The notes: generated by a model from the letters alone, not told the origin. DNA of 64,000 nucleotides from Paenibacillus sp. 1001270B_150601_E10 (GCF_015558675.1 NZ_JADMOL010000001.1:432364-496363), one strand, 5' to 3'; counted from the first letter of the stretch, positions 35,708-44,993 are shown. Translations and numbers: made by a program.

Positions 35708-36628
35708 TTAGGATTTAAACATGGATTTGAGAACAAACCATACATTCGCTGGGCGCTCAGCAAGGCGGCGCATAAAGTAGCCATACCAGTCATCTCCATA
35801 AGGAACATAGACTCTCATGCTATAGCCTTCATTCGCAAGCTCTTGCTGCGCCTGAGTGCGAATACCATACAACATTTGAAATTCAAACTGTGAATTCGGA
35901 ATGTTGTGTTCCTTCACATACTTTTTCACATGATGAATGATGCTGTCGTCGTGAGTGGCTACTGCTGCGTAACACCCATTGCTTAGATGCTGTTCAATAA
36001 TGGCAATAAAGTTGCGATCTACATCTGCTTTCTCCGGAAATGCGACTTGACTGGATTCCTTATAAGCACCCTTTACCAAGCGTAGATTCGGCTTATACTC
36101 GGCAAGCTTGGCAATATCGTCTCCGCTCTTGTACAAGTAAGCCTGGATAACGAGTCCAACCGTCTCACCATATTCCTTTCGAAGCGTTTCAAAGATCTCT
36201 AAAGAAACTTCATTGTGCGCGTAATCCTCCATGTCGATGCGAACAAATTGGCCTTGTCGCTTGGCTGTATCAAGAATCATGCGCATATGCTTCATGCAAA
36301 GTTCTTTCGAAATATCAAGGCCAAGCTGCGTCATCTTAAGCGATAAATGTGAATTCACACCACTCTCTGCAATCGCTTCCAAAGTTCGGATGCAATAATG
36401 GGTTGCTTCTGCTGCTTCTTGCTCTGTACTAATAAATTCTCCTAAATGGTCAAGCGTTGCTACAATGCCTTTGGCATTCAATTGCCGAATTGCCTCAATG
36501 GCATCCGCAATCTGAACACCTGCCACAAAACGCTTTGCGCCAAACTTAAGACCATAGCGCTTCGCGGTTCGATTGGCCATTCGATTCTTGGACAGATATA
36601 GAAATGCATTGCGCATCATCGTTTCCAT
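35708..36628 (-). CDS. putB: Proline dehydrogenase (monofunctional PutB type)
   Basis: 306 residues. FAD-dependent TIM-barrel enzyme oxidising proline to pyrroline-5-carboxylate. Motifs include FVAGVQIADAIEAIRQLNAKG, VRIDMEDY, LRLVKGAYKE and the C-terminal YGDDWYGYFMRRLAERPANVWF, which carries the conserved substrate-binding Tyr and RR pair. Start at 36628 has TTGGAGGG upstream. Likely cotranscribed with rocA, together giving proline to glutamate. Divergent from the PAS regulator at 36853. Confidence 0.93.
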   Translation of the reverse strand: METMMRNAFLYLSKNRMANRTAKRYGLKFGAKRFVAGVQIADAIEAIRQLNAKGIVATLDHLGEFISTEQEAAEATHYCIRTLEAIAESGVNSHLSLKMTQLGLDISKELCMKHMRMILDTAKRQGQFVRIDMEDYAHNEVSLEIFETLRKEYGETVGLVIQAYLYKSGDDIAKLAEYKPNLRLVKGAYKESSQVAFPEKADVDRNFIAIIEQHLSNGCYAAVATHDDSIIHHVKKYVKEHNIPNSQFEFQMLYGIRTQAQQELANEGYSMRVYVPYGDDWYGYFMRRLAERPANVWFVLKSMFKS

Positions 36629-36801
36629 CTCAAGCAGCCCTCCAAGTGACGAAGTGTTTAATTTTTGAACATCTTATGATTTTCATGATTAATTATAATC
36701 ACATATGGTTGATATTGTAAATATACAAAGCGAAATAATTGTAAATGATTTTTATCACTATCTCTATGCATTTAGAAATTCATTGCAACGCAAGGAAGCT
36801 T

Positions 36802-36830
36802 TTGACATAATAACGTACAAGCACTAAGTA
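36802..36830 (+). promoter_or_regulatory. Possible SigA promoter for the PAS regulator
   Basis: TTGACA at 36802-36807 followed after 17 bases by TAAGTA (36825-36830), 22 bases before the start codon. The -35 is perfect, the -10 poor. No SigL (-24/-12) element was found in the 36629-36852 divergent region on either strand. Confidence 0.4.
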
Positions 36831-36852
36831 TACGGAAGCAGAGGTTAACAGA

Positions 36853-38187
36853 ATGAATGTGGAAATCAACAGTTGGACTGACCGACAGCTGCAATCCGTC
36901 CTGCGGCAGGTATTGGAGACGATCCACGACGCGGTGACGATTGTTGACACCGAAGGGATCGTGCAGTATTGGAATCGGGTTTCAGAAGAGACTTACGGCA
37001 TTATGAAGGAACAAATTATCGGCAAACGAATCGGCGACTTTTTCCAAAGGGAATCGATTATGCTGATTCAAGTGATGGAGAGTGGCCTTGAGGTGAAGCA
37101 GGTGTATCATGAGCCTCGGTCCGGGATGCATGTCATTATAGATGCTAGCCCGATTCGCGATTCGGAAGGAACCCTCCTTGGCGCGATTGCCATTGAGCAT
37201 AACGTCACACAGTACGTAAAGATGAGTGCAGAGATGTATACGAAGCAGGAGGAAGAGGAACTGTCTTCTGCCAGCTTTCCATTTAAGCCTGAAGTACTGC
37301 AGGCAGCCAAGCTATGTGTTCATAAAGGGCAGGCCCTGCTTCTTCTGGGGGAAAATGGCGTTGGACGGAGAGCCATCGCGAAGTGGATTCACCAAGAGCT
37401 TGCGCACGAAGGCGCCTTCGTCACCGTAAGTTGTTCCACGATTCCAGAAGGGCTCATGGAAGCAGAGCTATTTGGCTATGAGGGAGAAGAAGTACGACAA
37501 GGCAAGCTGGATCAAGCAAAGAATGGTCTGCTTTACCTCAAGGATATTCATCTAATGCCCTTATACGTGCAAAATAAGCTTGCTGAGGCTATCCAGGAAA
37601 GATCCTATACAAGGCTAGCTGGTAAAATGCAAGTGAAGCTGCAATGCGCTATCATCTGCGCCATTCCTTCAGAAAGCGTCGTCTTGTCATCGCTTGAAGA
37701 TGGGACCCTGCTTGACAGCCTTTACTATATGATGTTTCAGCAGCGCATCCCTAGCCTAAGCGATCGCAAGCAGGATCTGCCTGAGCTAAGCCGCATGATC
37801 GTAGAGGAGGCTGCAGGCAAGCTCGATATGAAGGCTCCGCTGCTTACCAGTGACGCGCTTGCTGCTATTCAAGCCTTTAATTGGCCAGGCAATCTGCCAC
37901 AATTGAAGCATGCGATTGAGCATGCCTGCTTCCATGTCCATGCCAGTGGGCAAGGACAGATCACCGCGCTTGAGCTGCCGGATTACGCTCGCCTAACCAC
38001 GCTCGCGGAATTAACGGAGGGAGAGCTGCCTCTTAGCATGCACTCGGAGGAAATGGAGCGAGGGCGCATTCTGGAGGCGCTGAAGCGGACGAACGGCAAC
38101 AAGGCACGTGCCGCACGATTGCTTAGCATTTCTAGAGGCGCGCTATACTACAAACTGCGGTCATACGGAATCGAGGATCAACCGTAA
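36853..38187 (+). CDS. PAS/AAA/Fis-type regulator, degenerate enhancer-binding protein (RocR-like)
   Basis: 444 residues. PAS domain at about 17-120 (DAVTIVDTEGIVQYWN), an AAA+ module at about 145-370, and a Fis-type HTH at the C-terminus (ALKRTNGNKARAARLLSISRGALYYKL). RocR-like regulators activate arginine/proline catabolism with SigL. Here the ATPase is degenerate: Walker A reads GENGVGRR (Lys replaced by Arg, 166-173), Walker B reads LLYLKD instead of LxLDE, and the SigL-contacting GAFTGA loop after ELFGYEG is absent. It therefore probably works without SigL, as DNA-binding sensor or repressor. Divergent from putB-rocA, its likely target. Confidence 0.85.
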   Translation: MNVEINSWTDRQLQSVLRQVLETIHDAVTIVDTEGIVQYWNRVSEETYGIMKEQIIGKRIGDFFQRESIMLIQVMESGLEVKQVYHEPRSGMHVIIDASPIRDSEGTLLGAIAIEHNVTQYVKMSAEMYTKQEEEELSSASFPFKPEVLQAAKLCVHKGQALLLLGENGVGRRAIAKWIHQELAHEGAFVTVSCSTIPEGLMEAELFGYEGEEVRQGKLDQAKNGLLYLKDIHLMPLYVQNKLAEAIQERSYTRLAGKMQVKLQCAIICAIPSESVVLSSLEDGTLLDSLYYMMFQQRIPSLSDRKQDLPELSRMIVEEAAGKLDMKAPLLTSDALAAIQAFNWPGNLPQLKHAIEHACFHVHASGQGQITALELPDYARLTTLAELTEGELPLSMHSEEMERGRILEALKRTNGNKARAARLLSISRGALYYKLRSYGIEDQP

Positions 38188-38251
38188 GTTCACTACACTC
38201 CATTTGCGATCATGACGATTAGATTAGCCTGATAAAGAACTGCTGGAGAAC

Positions 38252-38290
38252 AAAAAAGACAAGAGGCAGCCATAAGCCTCTTGTCTTTTA
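38252..38290. terminator. Bidirectional terminator between the PAS regulator and the GNAT gene
   Basis: AAAAGACAAGAGGC ... GCCTCTTGTCTTTT perfect stem between convergent genes; overlaps the GNAT stop codon. Confidence 0.85.
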
Positions 38291-38755
38291 TTGTTTTGAT
38301 GTGTGAAAAGATGCCTTCAGTACGATACGATCTCTGCATGGTATACCGTTCTCAACTAAAGGCTCATCGTAATGAGCGGTAAAGTAATCATGAATCACAT
38401 GATCGATTCGAAGGCCCGCTTTTTGATACAAATAAAGCTGGCCTACACTGGAATTGCCTGTACCCACAAGCATATATGCCGCACGCATGGATATCGCCGT
38501 CTCCATAGCATGCTGAAGCAATTGATAGCCAAGACCCTGACCCTGTCGTTCTTCTTCTATCGCTAAATTCATGAGCTCCATTCCGCCATCCGCTAGAGGC
38601 TTTAATACATACACCCCAATCACGAAGTCATTATCCTCGAGCACCCAAGTGAACGCCTCTGGACCGTAGCTGCGAATCATCGCTTCGCTGGGATCAGCAA
38701 GCAGCATAAGCTTAAGCGGCGGCTGTTCACCTTGTGCTAATGGTCGTATGTTCAT
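38288..38755 (-). CDS. GNAT-family N-acetyltransferase
   Basis: 155 residues. The acetyl-CoA site motif is EEERQGQGLGYQLLQHAME, with supporting beta strands DFVIGVYVLKP and YMLVGTGNSSVGQLYLYQKAGLR. GNAT enzymes of this kind acetylate small amines or protein N-termini; the substrate cannot be told. Start at 38755 overlaps the stop of the upstream membrane-protein gene by ATGA, with GGAAGGGG ahead, so translation is probably coupled. Confidence 0.85.
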   Translation of the reverse strand: MNIRPLAQGEQPPLKLMLLADPSEAMIRSYGPEAFTWVLEDNDFVIGVYVLKPLADGGMELMNLAIEEERQGQGLGYQLLQHAMETAISMRAAYMLVGTGNSSVGQLYLYQKAGLRIDHVIHDYFTAHYDEPLVENGIPCRDRIVLKASFHTSKQ

Positions 38756-39201
38756 GATGTTGTTTTCCCCTTCCACCAATACTTTAATATCGCTTCAATG
38801 ACCGCAAATAATAAAGAGGCCGTCATCCCAAATGGGCTAAGACGCAGTCCCATCATCCATGCATCTATGATTCCGGTATGTTGAGTGAGCACCATAAGCA
38901 CCAAAGTGGCGAGTACTGTTGAGAAGAATCCAGCCATTGCATACAGGGCTATGCCGGCGATTAATCTGATTCCCATCGAAGCACGTGCTTCTCTCAGATG
39001 CCTTAGCACCGCATCTATGCCGTAAGAGCAGGCGAGACCAAACAGCAAAGTTCCGAACGATGTGAACGTCATTACAATCGTCACCACTTGGCTAAAGCTG
39101 AACCAGCCGTTGCTATGCAGCAAGCTGGCCATAATAAGCGCAAATAATACAATCATGATCAACCCTGCAGTGATCTTTCTCCACAATCGTATCCCCTTCA
39201 C
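38752..39201 (-). CDS. Hypothetical integral membrane protein
   Basis: About 149 residues with four membrane helices (ITAGLIMIVLFALIMASLL, VVTIVMTFTSFGTLLFGLA, LIAGIALYAMAGFFSTVLATLVLMVL, MTASLLFAVIEAILKYW). I do not recognise the family. The GTG at 39201 is preferred because CTGGAGGAG precedes it; an ATG at 39237 is the alternative. Coupled to the GNAT gene by a 4-base overlap, implying a two-gene operon. Confidence 0.65.
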   Translation of the reverse strand: MKGIRLWRKITAGLIMIVLFALIMASLLHSNGWFSFSQVVTIVMTFTSFGTLLFGLACSYGIDAVLRHLREARASMGIRLIAGIALYAMAGFFSTVLATLVLMVLTQHTGIIDAWMMGLRLSPFGMTASLLFAVIEAILKYWWKGKTTS

Positions 39202-39283
39202 GCTTATCTCTCCTCCAGGCTTATCGCGTATATCCATTCCTTTATGGTCACTACGCAGGAAGCGCTCGCTATTCCATAAAGGC

Positions 39284-39321
39284 AGGAGCCTTATTACGGA
39301 ACTGGCTCTGATAAGACTCCT
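39284..39321 (-). terminator. Hairpin after the PucR-type gene
   Basis: AGGAGCCTTAT ... ATAAGACTCCT (one mismatch) beginning at the stop codon; the T-run is weak. Confidence 0.45.
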
Positions 39322-40546
39322 ACTTCATCTTATTTAGCTTTAGTTCCAAATAGAGCGTTACTTTCTCATCCATTTGGCTGAGATCCATTTGTCCGATCTC
39401 CATCATGCGCTTCAGTCGGTAGGTCAACGTGTTGGTATGAACGTGGAGCGCTTCCGCTGCCTTCTTCACATTGCTGTCATGCTTTAGAAATACCTCAAGC
39501 GTCGTCAGCAAATCACTGCCGTGCTCAAGGTCATACTGTCTAAGCAGCGTAATGCTTGGATGCTCCACCTGCGTCTTCTCTTTTTCAGTATACATCGAAG
39601 GGAGGAAGCGATAATAGCCAAGGTCCTTATAGTTATGAATCTCATCCACTTCATCTGGAAACGAATGCTTGATTTGCAGCACAACGAGCGCCTCATGATA
39701 GCTGAGCTCTGCTTTGGTAAAATACCGGTAATAGGAGCCGCAGCCAACGTGAGCATCAGTCGCAAATCGCTGTATCAGCCGGTGTACGAATACATCGCGC
39801 TCCTCTTCGTATTGAATGATTGTCTGTCTTATCCCTTTTGTTCCTGCTATCATAATTAAGCGATTCTGATGAATGACATAGAGTGGAATTCTTAAGTTCT
39901 CGACAGTGCGCACGATAAACAGCATCTGCTGATACTGCTTCTCGTTAATCTCGCTGTCGAATTCAAGCACAACGACTTGATAGGAGTCAGGCAGTTGAAT
40001 GCCGTATTGCAGCGCCTTCTCTTTAATGGACATCTCGCTATGCTCTTGCCCTGTAAGAAGGCTCCAGCACAGTTCGAAATGCTGCTGTTCTTGCTTTCTT
40101 CTATCATTTTGCATCTCAAGAAGCTTCAATTTTGCAGCTTGCGCAGCCCTTTTTAACTGAAGCTGAGCGATGTCATCTGCAAGCTGATGATCATCCAGCA
40201 CCCAAATGAAGCCAATTACATCTTGATGGTTACGTATGGCGATTACAATTCGGCTTTTCAGACCAAGCTCTTGAATCGGCGGGATACGAACCGCTTCTGT
40301 GCTCGACATGATTTGTTGGATGATGCCTTCCTTCCACAATGCATTTATTACATATTCGGGCACTCTTCTTCCGATGATCGTCGCGATGCGTGCTTGATCT
40401 GTATCGGCCATATGAGAGCTGTAGGCAATAAGTTTGTGGCTGACATCCTCAATCGTCGCAGGGCATTGTAGCACTTCACTAATCGTATCTACGATAGACT
40501 CAATGCTGTCGAATTGACGGTCAAATGGATTAATGCCAAGATTCAT
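39320..40546 (-). CDS. PucR/CdaR-family transcriptional regulator (PutR-like)
   Basis: 408 residues. An N-terminal sensor segment (SIVDTISEVLQCPATIEDVSHKLIAYSS), a central CdaR GGDEF-like domain (VVVLEFDSEINEKQYQQ ... VGCGSYYRYFTKAELSYHEA) and a C-terminal HTH_30 (VKKAAEALHVHTNTLTYRLKRM). B. subtilis PutR, the proline-responsive activator of putBCP, belongs to this family. Here the gene is about 2.7 kb from putB with an unrelated pair between, so a role in proline use is plausible but not shown. AGGGGAAC precedes the start. Confidence 0.85.
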   Translation of the reverse strand: MNLGINPFDRQFDSIESIVDTISEVLQCPATIEDVSHKLIAYSSHMADTDQARIATIIGRRVPEYVINALWKEGIIQQIMSSTEAVRIPPIQELGLKSRIVIAIRNHQDVIGFIWVLDDHQLADDIAQLQLKRAAQAAKLKLLEMQNDRRKQEQQHFELCWSLLTGQEHSEMSIKEKALQYGIQLPDSYQVVVLEFDSEINEKQYQQMLFIVRTVENLRIPLYVIHQNRLIMIAGTKGIRQTIIQYEEERDVFVHRLIQRFATDAHVGCGSYYRYFTKAELSYHEALVVLQIKHSFPDEVDEIHNYKDLGYYRFLPSMYTEKEKTQVEHPSITLLRQYDLEHGSDLLTTLEVFLKHDSNVKKAAEALHVHTNTLTYRLKRMMEIGQMDLSQMDEKVTLYLELKLNKMK

Positions 40547-40824
40547 TGATTGTTCCCCTTATATTTAAAGTATACCTACTATGCCAGTACAGATATTTTG
40601 CACAGTATACGTAAATCTCCCATCCTGATAGTAGTGGAAATAAGTAAAAATGTACAGTCACGATTTTTCAACACGATACCGTGATGAGCCATATAGACAT
40701 TCAAAAGGATAAGGACTATATTATCCATAGCATCTAAAACTTTTATTAATGTTTCAATCCTTACACCCAAGGGTATATTAAGGGATCATTGGATGCTAAA
40801 ACATCCTAGAAAGGTGTGTCTTCC

Positions 40825-41058
40825 ATGAGCAACAAAGTTTATCGCGGCGAAAAGATAGAAGTCTATTTCGATGCTGAGAAATGCAGTCATTCTGGTGTAT
40901 GCGTTAAAGGGATGCCTCAAGTATTCGATCTGAAAAAAAGACCATGGGTGAATACAGATGGAGCATCTGCAGACGAGATAGCCGCTCACATCGAGAAGTG
41001 CCCTAGCGGCGCCTTGTCCTATAAGCGTCTTGATTCCAGCTCTTCATCATCTCATTAA
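40825..41058 (+). CDS. YjdI-like divergent 4Fe-4S mono-cluster protein
   Basis: 77 residues. Fer4_19 (divergent 4Fe-4S) domain: YFDAEKCSHSGVCVKGMPQVF with Cys20 and Cys26, RPWVN, and CPSGAL with Cys59. The Ser-rich tail is atypical. Family members are small iron-sulfur or YjdI-type proteins of unknown function. Start at 40825 (ATGAGC) follows AAAGG by about 10 bases. The gene is followed 79 bases later by a YjdJ-like acetyltransferase, repeating the yjdI-yjdJ neighbourhood of E. coli. Confidence 0.82.
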   Translation: MSNKVYRGEKIEVYFDAEKCSHSGVCVKGMPQVFDLKKRPWVNTDGASADEIAAHIEKCPSGALSYKRLDSSSSSSH

Positions 41059-41137
41059 CCGATTGGAGACGTATTCTTATTCATGATGGAGGATCAAGTG
41101 TTATTCCTTTCACTCACTGCATTAGGAGGCTGAGACC

Positions 41138-41416
41138 ATGTTACAAGTTGAGCATAATCAGGCTGAACGCCAATTTTTTATTCAGGACAACGGTAAGCTC
41201 ATCGCTGAGATGACCTACAGCATCACACGCGAATCGTTGTATATTATCGATCATACATTCGTTGATGAGAATTATCGCGGACAAGGACTCGCAGATCAGC
41301 TTATGTCCACGGTGGTTGAGTATGCCCGCGAACACGATATCAAGTTAATCCCGCTCTGCCCGTTTGCCAAAAAGCAATTTGAAACGAAGCCAGAATATGC
41401 GGACGTTCGCTACTAA
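41138..41416 (+). CDS. YjdJ-like small GNAT acetyltransferase domain protein
   Basis: 92 residues, a minimal acetyl-CoA-binding half-GNAT (PF14542 type): FVDENYRGQGLADQLMSTVVEYA and the C-terminal KLIPLCPFAKKQFETKPEY. The acetylated substrate is unknown. AGGAGG precedes the ATG. Followed by a terminator, so it closes the two-gene unit with the YjdI-like protein. Confidence 0.88.
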   Translation: MLQVEHNQAERQFFIQDNGKLIAEMTYSITRESLYIIDHTFVDENYRGQGLADQLMSTVVEYAREHDIKLIPLCPFAKKQFETKPEYADVRY

Positions 41417-41439
41417 ATTAAATTGATCTAATGCACGAA

Positions 41440-41473
41440 GGCAAGCCCAAGTAACATGGGCTTGCCATTTTTG
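41440..41473 (+). terminator. Terminator after the yjdJ-like gene
   Basis: GGCAAGCCCA ... TGGGCTTGCC followed by ATTTTTG. Confidence 0.85.
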
Positions 41474-41484
41474 TTCTATGTAGC

Positions 41485-41661
41485 TTAATCTTCGCCTGCA
41501 AACTCAGCCTTCCCAAAGTTCCTCTCGTAAGCAGCAGATACTATTCTCTTCAGTGCCGCATCCTCTATTTGTTCCAAGTGAAGGATGGCTTCATAAGGAT
41601 CTCCGCTTAACCCTAACCATTGTGCGAAGGCTGGTTCTGTTTTCAAGCCCGCTCGCTTCAT
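41485..41661 (-). CDS. Small hypothetical ORF (58 aa)
   Basis: Minus-strand frame beginning MKRAGLKTEPAFAQWLGLSG and ending RNFGKAEFAGED. The composition (amphipathic, charged, few rare residues) looks coding. Its ATG overlaps by ATGA the stop of a further short upstream frame (about 41662-41745, ending CSIVEHPRK), with AAGGAA adjacent. No family recognised; it could be an intact small gene or the tail of a frameshifted one. The rest of 41662-41891 holds nothing I can identify. Confidence 0.35.
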   Translation of the reverse strand: MKRAGLKTEPAFAQWLGLSGDPYEAILHLEQIEDAALKRIVSAAYERNFGKAEFAGED

Positions 41662-41891
41662 TTCCTTGGATGCTCAACAATCGAACATTGGTGCGGCCGA
41701 TTCTTCAGAAGCATGTCATTCGGTATGGAAGGCAATAATCATAACATAAAGTCTCAGAATAAACAGCCCTCCCTTTTAGGGAAGAGTCTATTCATTAGAC
41801 GGCAAATCTTATCGTTGCACGTCGTATGCAACAATGGATTTCCTTTGTCGGCACTGGAATTATATACCTTAGATTGCAGGATAAGCAACCT

Positions 41892-42434
41892 TTATAACAG
41901 CCAGGCTGCCCGTCCCTCTTCCGAACCGAGCATACGCATCTCTACATATCGGCCTGCCTGCTCCCGAATGCGCATGACACCTGTGCTCTTTTTTATCCGG
42001 CGATCACATCTAAAGTCCTCCCACGGCTTCAAATCGAAGGGAATATAGCGAAACATCGGGACATACTCATCTTGAATGAGAATAAACTCCGTTAGGCTGT
42101 CCTCAGGAAATAAGGTCTTCTGCGTATAAGATTCATCCATCCAAACCGATTCTTCGCACAGTGAGTCCCTAGCATCCACCGGATTCATCTCGTACATGCC
42201 TCCACGTATCTCCCGCAGATGCAAATAGCTTGGAATGCGAATCCTGTCATAAACTTTTATTCCTGCGAAGTAGCTATCTTTGCACTTGACACCGTAGCTT
42301 GTTCGTTCGAGATCATGCTGAAACCCTAACGGCAGCTGCTTCGGCATCTTTATGCACCAGCTCTCCATCTCTGATTCTGACTCACAATACACACCTGCCA
42401 CAAAGAACTTCTCAAGCTTGACAACCTGCTTCAC
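41892..42434 (-). CDS. Hypothetical protein
   Basis: 180 residues, mixed alpha/beta, no signal peptide or membrane helix. Recognisable only as an uncharacterised Bacillota protein; features are FFVAGVYCESESEMESWCIKM at the start and RVRI-like acidic/aromatic segments (IPSYLHLREIRGGMYEMNP, DEYVPMFRYIPFDLKPWEDF). The GTG start at 42434 has GGGGAGG upstream and is clearly better than an earlier ATG at 42488, which lies inside the terminator of the upstream gene. Confidence 0.65.
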   Translation of the reverse strand: MKQVVKLEKFFVAGVYCESESEMESWCIKMPKQLPLGFQHDLERTSYGVKCKDSYFAGIKVYDRIRIPSYLHLREIRGGMYEMNPVDARDSLCEESVWMDESYTQKTLFPEDSLTEFILIQDEYVPMFRYIPFDLKPWEDFRCDRRIKKSTGVMRIREQAGRYVEMRMLGSEEGRAAWLL

Positions 42435-42466
42435 GCTATAGCCTCCCCTGGTTGGTTCATGAACGC

Positions 42467-42505
42467 AAAAAAGGGCAGCAAGCTGCATCAGCAGCCGCTG
42501 CCCGA
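42467..42505 (-). terminator. Terminator after the CorC/HlyC gene
   Basis: Minus strand GGGCAGC ... GCTGCCC followed by TTTTTTG, 93 bases after the stop at 42598. Confidence 0.75.
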
Positions 42506-42597
42506 TTCTTTCGGTGCAACACGCACTATTATGATGTTAAAAGGTTATCATACCGTTACACTTGTTGCAAGTCATGCTTAACTATTTAAAATGATGC

Positions 42598-43938
42598 TTA
42601 CGCGTGCATCTCGCTCACTTCGAAAGCAACGGGATCTTGGATCTTCTTCATCTCGATCTTACGAATCCGATGTCTTTCCTTTTCAAGAATCGTGAACTCG
42701 ATATCGTCAACAACGATCCTGCTTCCACGCTTCGCATCTGGATATCGATCATACAGCCATCCTGCGATCGTATCGAAGTCTTCGCTCTCATAATGTGTTC
42801 CGAAGATATCGTTGATCTCCGCAAGCAGCACTTTACCATCCAAACGATAATGATCATCATCGATCATTTCGATCTCCGCTTTTTCCTCTGCGTCGAATTC
42901 GTCGCGAATCTCGCCTACGATCTCTTCAAGGATATCCTCGATCGTGATCATACCAGACGTTCCGCCGTACTCATCCACTAGAACAGCCATATGGACGCGG
43001 TCAAGCTGCATCTTGCGAAGCAAGCTCTTCACTGGCATCGCTTCAGATACGGTAAGCACCGGCTGAACCAGCTGTCCAAGCTCAGCTTGGCGAGTCTCAT
43101 TATATTGAAGAAACATTTGTTTCGTGTTAACCATTCCAATGACATTGTCCTTATCGCCGCGGATGACGGGATAACGCGTATATTGCTCCTGCTTCATTAC
43201 GGTCATGTTCTCATTAACAGTAGACTCTGCATCCAAGCAGATCATATCTGTTCTTGGAACCATAATCTCTTTTGCAAGCAATTCGTCAAAGGTAAAGATG
43301 TTGCTCATGTAGCCGTATTCTGTATTATTGATCTTGCCGCTTTCAAAGCTCTCATTCAAAATGATTTGAAGCTCTTCTTCGGTATGCGCCTCTTCATGCT
43401 CACTTACCGGTTTGAAGCCGAATAAACGAACGAGGGCATTGGCAGATCCATTTAACAACCAGATAAACGGATACATAATACGATAGAACCAAATGATCGG
43501 CTTTGAAAATGCCAGAGTAACCTGCTCAGCTTTCTGAATCGCGAGCGTCTTCGGCGCCAACTCACCTACAACAACGTGCAAGAACGTCATAAAGACAAAG
43601 GCAACGGCAACGGACACGACTTTGTTCACCGATTCAGGAATCGCAAAGTACTCGAATAGCGGATGGAGTACTCGTTCCACCGTAGGCTCACCCAACCATC
43701 CTAAACCGAGGGCTGTAATCGTAATACCTAACTGACAGGCGGACAAATAACCGTCCAAATTCGTAATGACTTTCTTGGCCGATAAAGAATTGGCCTTCCC
43801 TTCTGCAACCAACTGATCAATACGGCTAGAACGGATCTTTACGATCGCAAACTCCGTTGCGACGAAGAATGCCGTCAGCAAGATCAGAATTGCAACAAGA
43901 ACAAAATTCAATGTTAAGTTACCCGAGGGGTCGTCCAT
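42598..43938 (-). CDS. HlyC/CorC-family transporter (CNNM/DUF21 + CBS pair + CorC domain)
   Basis: 446 residues. N-terminal CNNM domain with about four membrane helices ([61 protein letters not shown]), two CBS motifs ([49 protein letters not shown]) and the C-terminal CorC_HlyC domain. Members act in Mg2+ or Co2+ efflux or related ion handling. The ATG at 43938 follows AAGGAGAG by 13 bases, a little long. An old family name, hemolysin C, does not imply toxin activity. Confidence 0.92.
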   Translation of the reverse strand: MDDPSGNLTLNFVLVAILILLTAFFVATEFAIVKIRSSRIDQLVAEGKANSLSAKKVITNLDGYLSACQLGITITALGLGWLGEPTVERVLHPLFEYFAIPESVNKVVSVAVAFVFMTFLHVVVGELAPKTLAIQKAEQVTLAFSKPIIWFYRIMYPFIWLLNGSANALVRLFGFKPVSEHEEAHTEEELQIILNESFESGKINNTEYGYMSNIFTFDELLAKEIMVPRTDMICLDAESTVNENMTVMKQEQYTRYPVIRGDKDNVIGMVNTKQMFLQYNETRQAELGQLVQPVLTVSEAMPVKSLLRKMQLDRVHMAVLVDEYGGTSGMITIEDILEEIVGEIRDEFDAEEKAEIEMIDDDHYRLDGKVLLAEINDIFGTHYESEDFDTIAGWLYDRYPDAKRGSRIVVDDIEFTILEKERHRIRKIEMKKIQDPVAFEVSEMHA

Positions 43939-44192
43939 GTTACTATATTTCTCTCCTTTTTTTCCTTGAGCGTACACCTTTGGCATATTTCAAGGTCATT
44001 TGAACTTATTATATGAACTTATAACCTGTTCATCAATGTCTGAATCTGTTCATATTCAGCCTAAAAGCCGATAATTTGACCATTTTATCCAGAAGAAGCG
44101 GTCTTCTAATTCAGTTATCATCTTTGACTTTGATTTGGTTCTGATTCTATGATGAGAAGTACGATTATGACGTAAAACAGGGAGGTTCGGAA

Positions 44193-44993
44193 ATGGAGTC
44201 GCTTACATTTTCACGAAAGCAAATGTCTCAATTGCTTTATACGCTAGCAAAGATAGCCAAGCAGCGACAGCATGCGCCTGCGATTCGCCAATCGCTTCAA
44301 GAATTGCAGGAAGAATGGCTCCAGAACCAGCAGGGTGCTGAATCCATAAATAGCTCTGCTCATAAGCTTACGATCCGCCTCCCGTTTATAGTAGATAAAT
44401 TTATTCGAAGCGGCATCTTGTCTGAAGGCCTCTCTTTAAATGAAATCGTGGCCCTTGGCAATCATGTGGAGTATACGAACTTCTCTGTTACCTCCGTGCA
44501 GAACTGGGTAAAGCGTGAGATCCGAAGCGTAATCGGCTCTCCTAGACTCGGGAAAAAATATGATCTGCAGCAGGCGGCGATCATTCTAATCGTCGAAGAT
44601 CTTCGTTCCACACTAACATTGGATGAAATTCGCCATATGCTCACAGCGCTTAGAATCCATTGTCAGGAATCTGAGCCGGTCATCGAGCCATTGAAGCTGT
44701 ATCAGCTCTATAGTACATTATATGAAGTATTGGACCAAGATAACGATCAAATTATCGACGTTCATTTATTTGATCCGTTACGACATCATCATGATGGTCA
44801 TCTCGAATCGGTGATTCGTACGAAGACCGAGGAGTTCTTGAAGAAGCATCTACCAGAAATGCAGGAACATCAGGTAATGCTGCGTGACACTATGGTTATT
44901 GCTCTAGCCTCTTTGCAAACCATCTTCTTCCAATACTTGTCAAGGCAGTATTTACACAGCATGCTAAAGACTCAAACGAATCTTGAAGGATAA
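44193..44993 (+). CDS. DUF1836 domain protein
   Basis: 266 residues. The DUF1836 core, with an HTH-like helix pair, is at about 55-165 (FIVDKFIRSGILSEGLSLNEI, TSVQNWVKREIRSVIGSPRLGKKYDLQQAAIILIV, LTLDEIRHML). The family is uncharacterised but resembles MerR-like DNA-binding proteins. GGGAGG precedes the ATG. Divergent from the CorC-type gene; terminated directly at its stop codon. Confidence 0.82.
   Translation: MESLTFSRKQMSQLLYTLAKIAKQRQHAPAIRQSLQELQEEWLQNQQGAESINSSAHKLTIRLPFIVDKFIRSGILSEGLSLNEIVALGNHVEYTNFSVTSVQNWVKREIRSVIGSPRLGKKYDLQQAAIILIVEDLRSTLTLDEIRHMLTALRIHCQESEPVIEPLKLYQLYSTLYEVLDQDNDQIIDVHLFDPLRHHHDGHLESVIRTKTEEFLKKHLPEMQEHQVMLRDTMVIALASLQTIFFQYLSRQYLHSMLKTQTNLEG

Noticed and set aside
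36629..36852. SigL (-24/-12) promoter expected for a RocR-type regulator
   Set aside because: No GG-N10-GC element in a suitable context on either strand, in line with the degenerate regulator.
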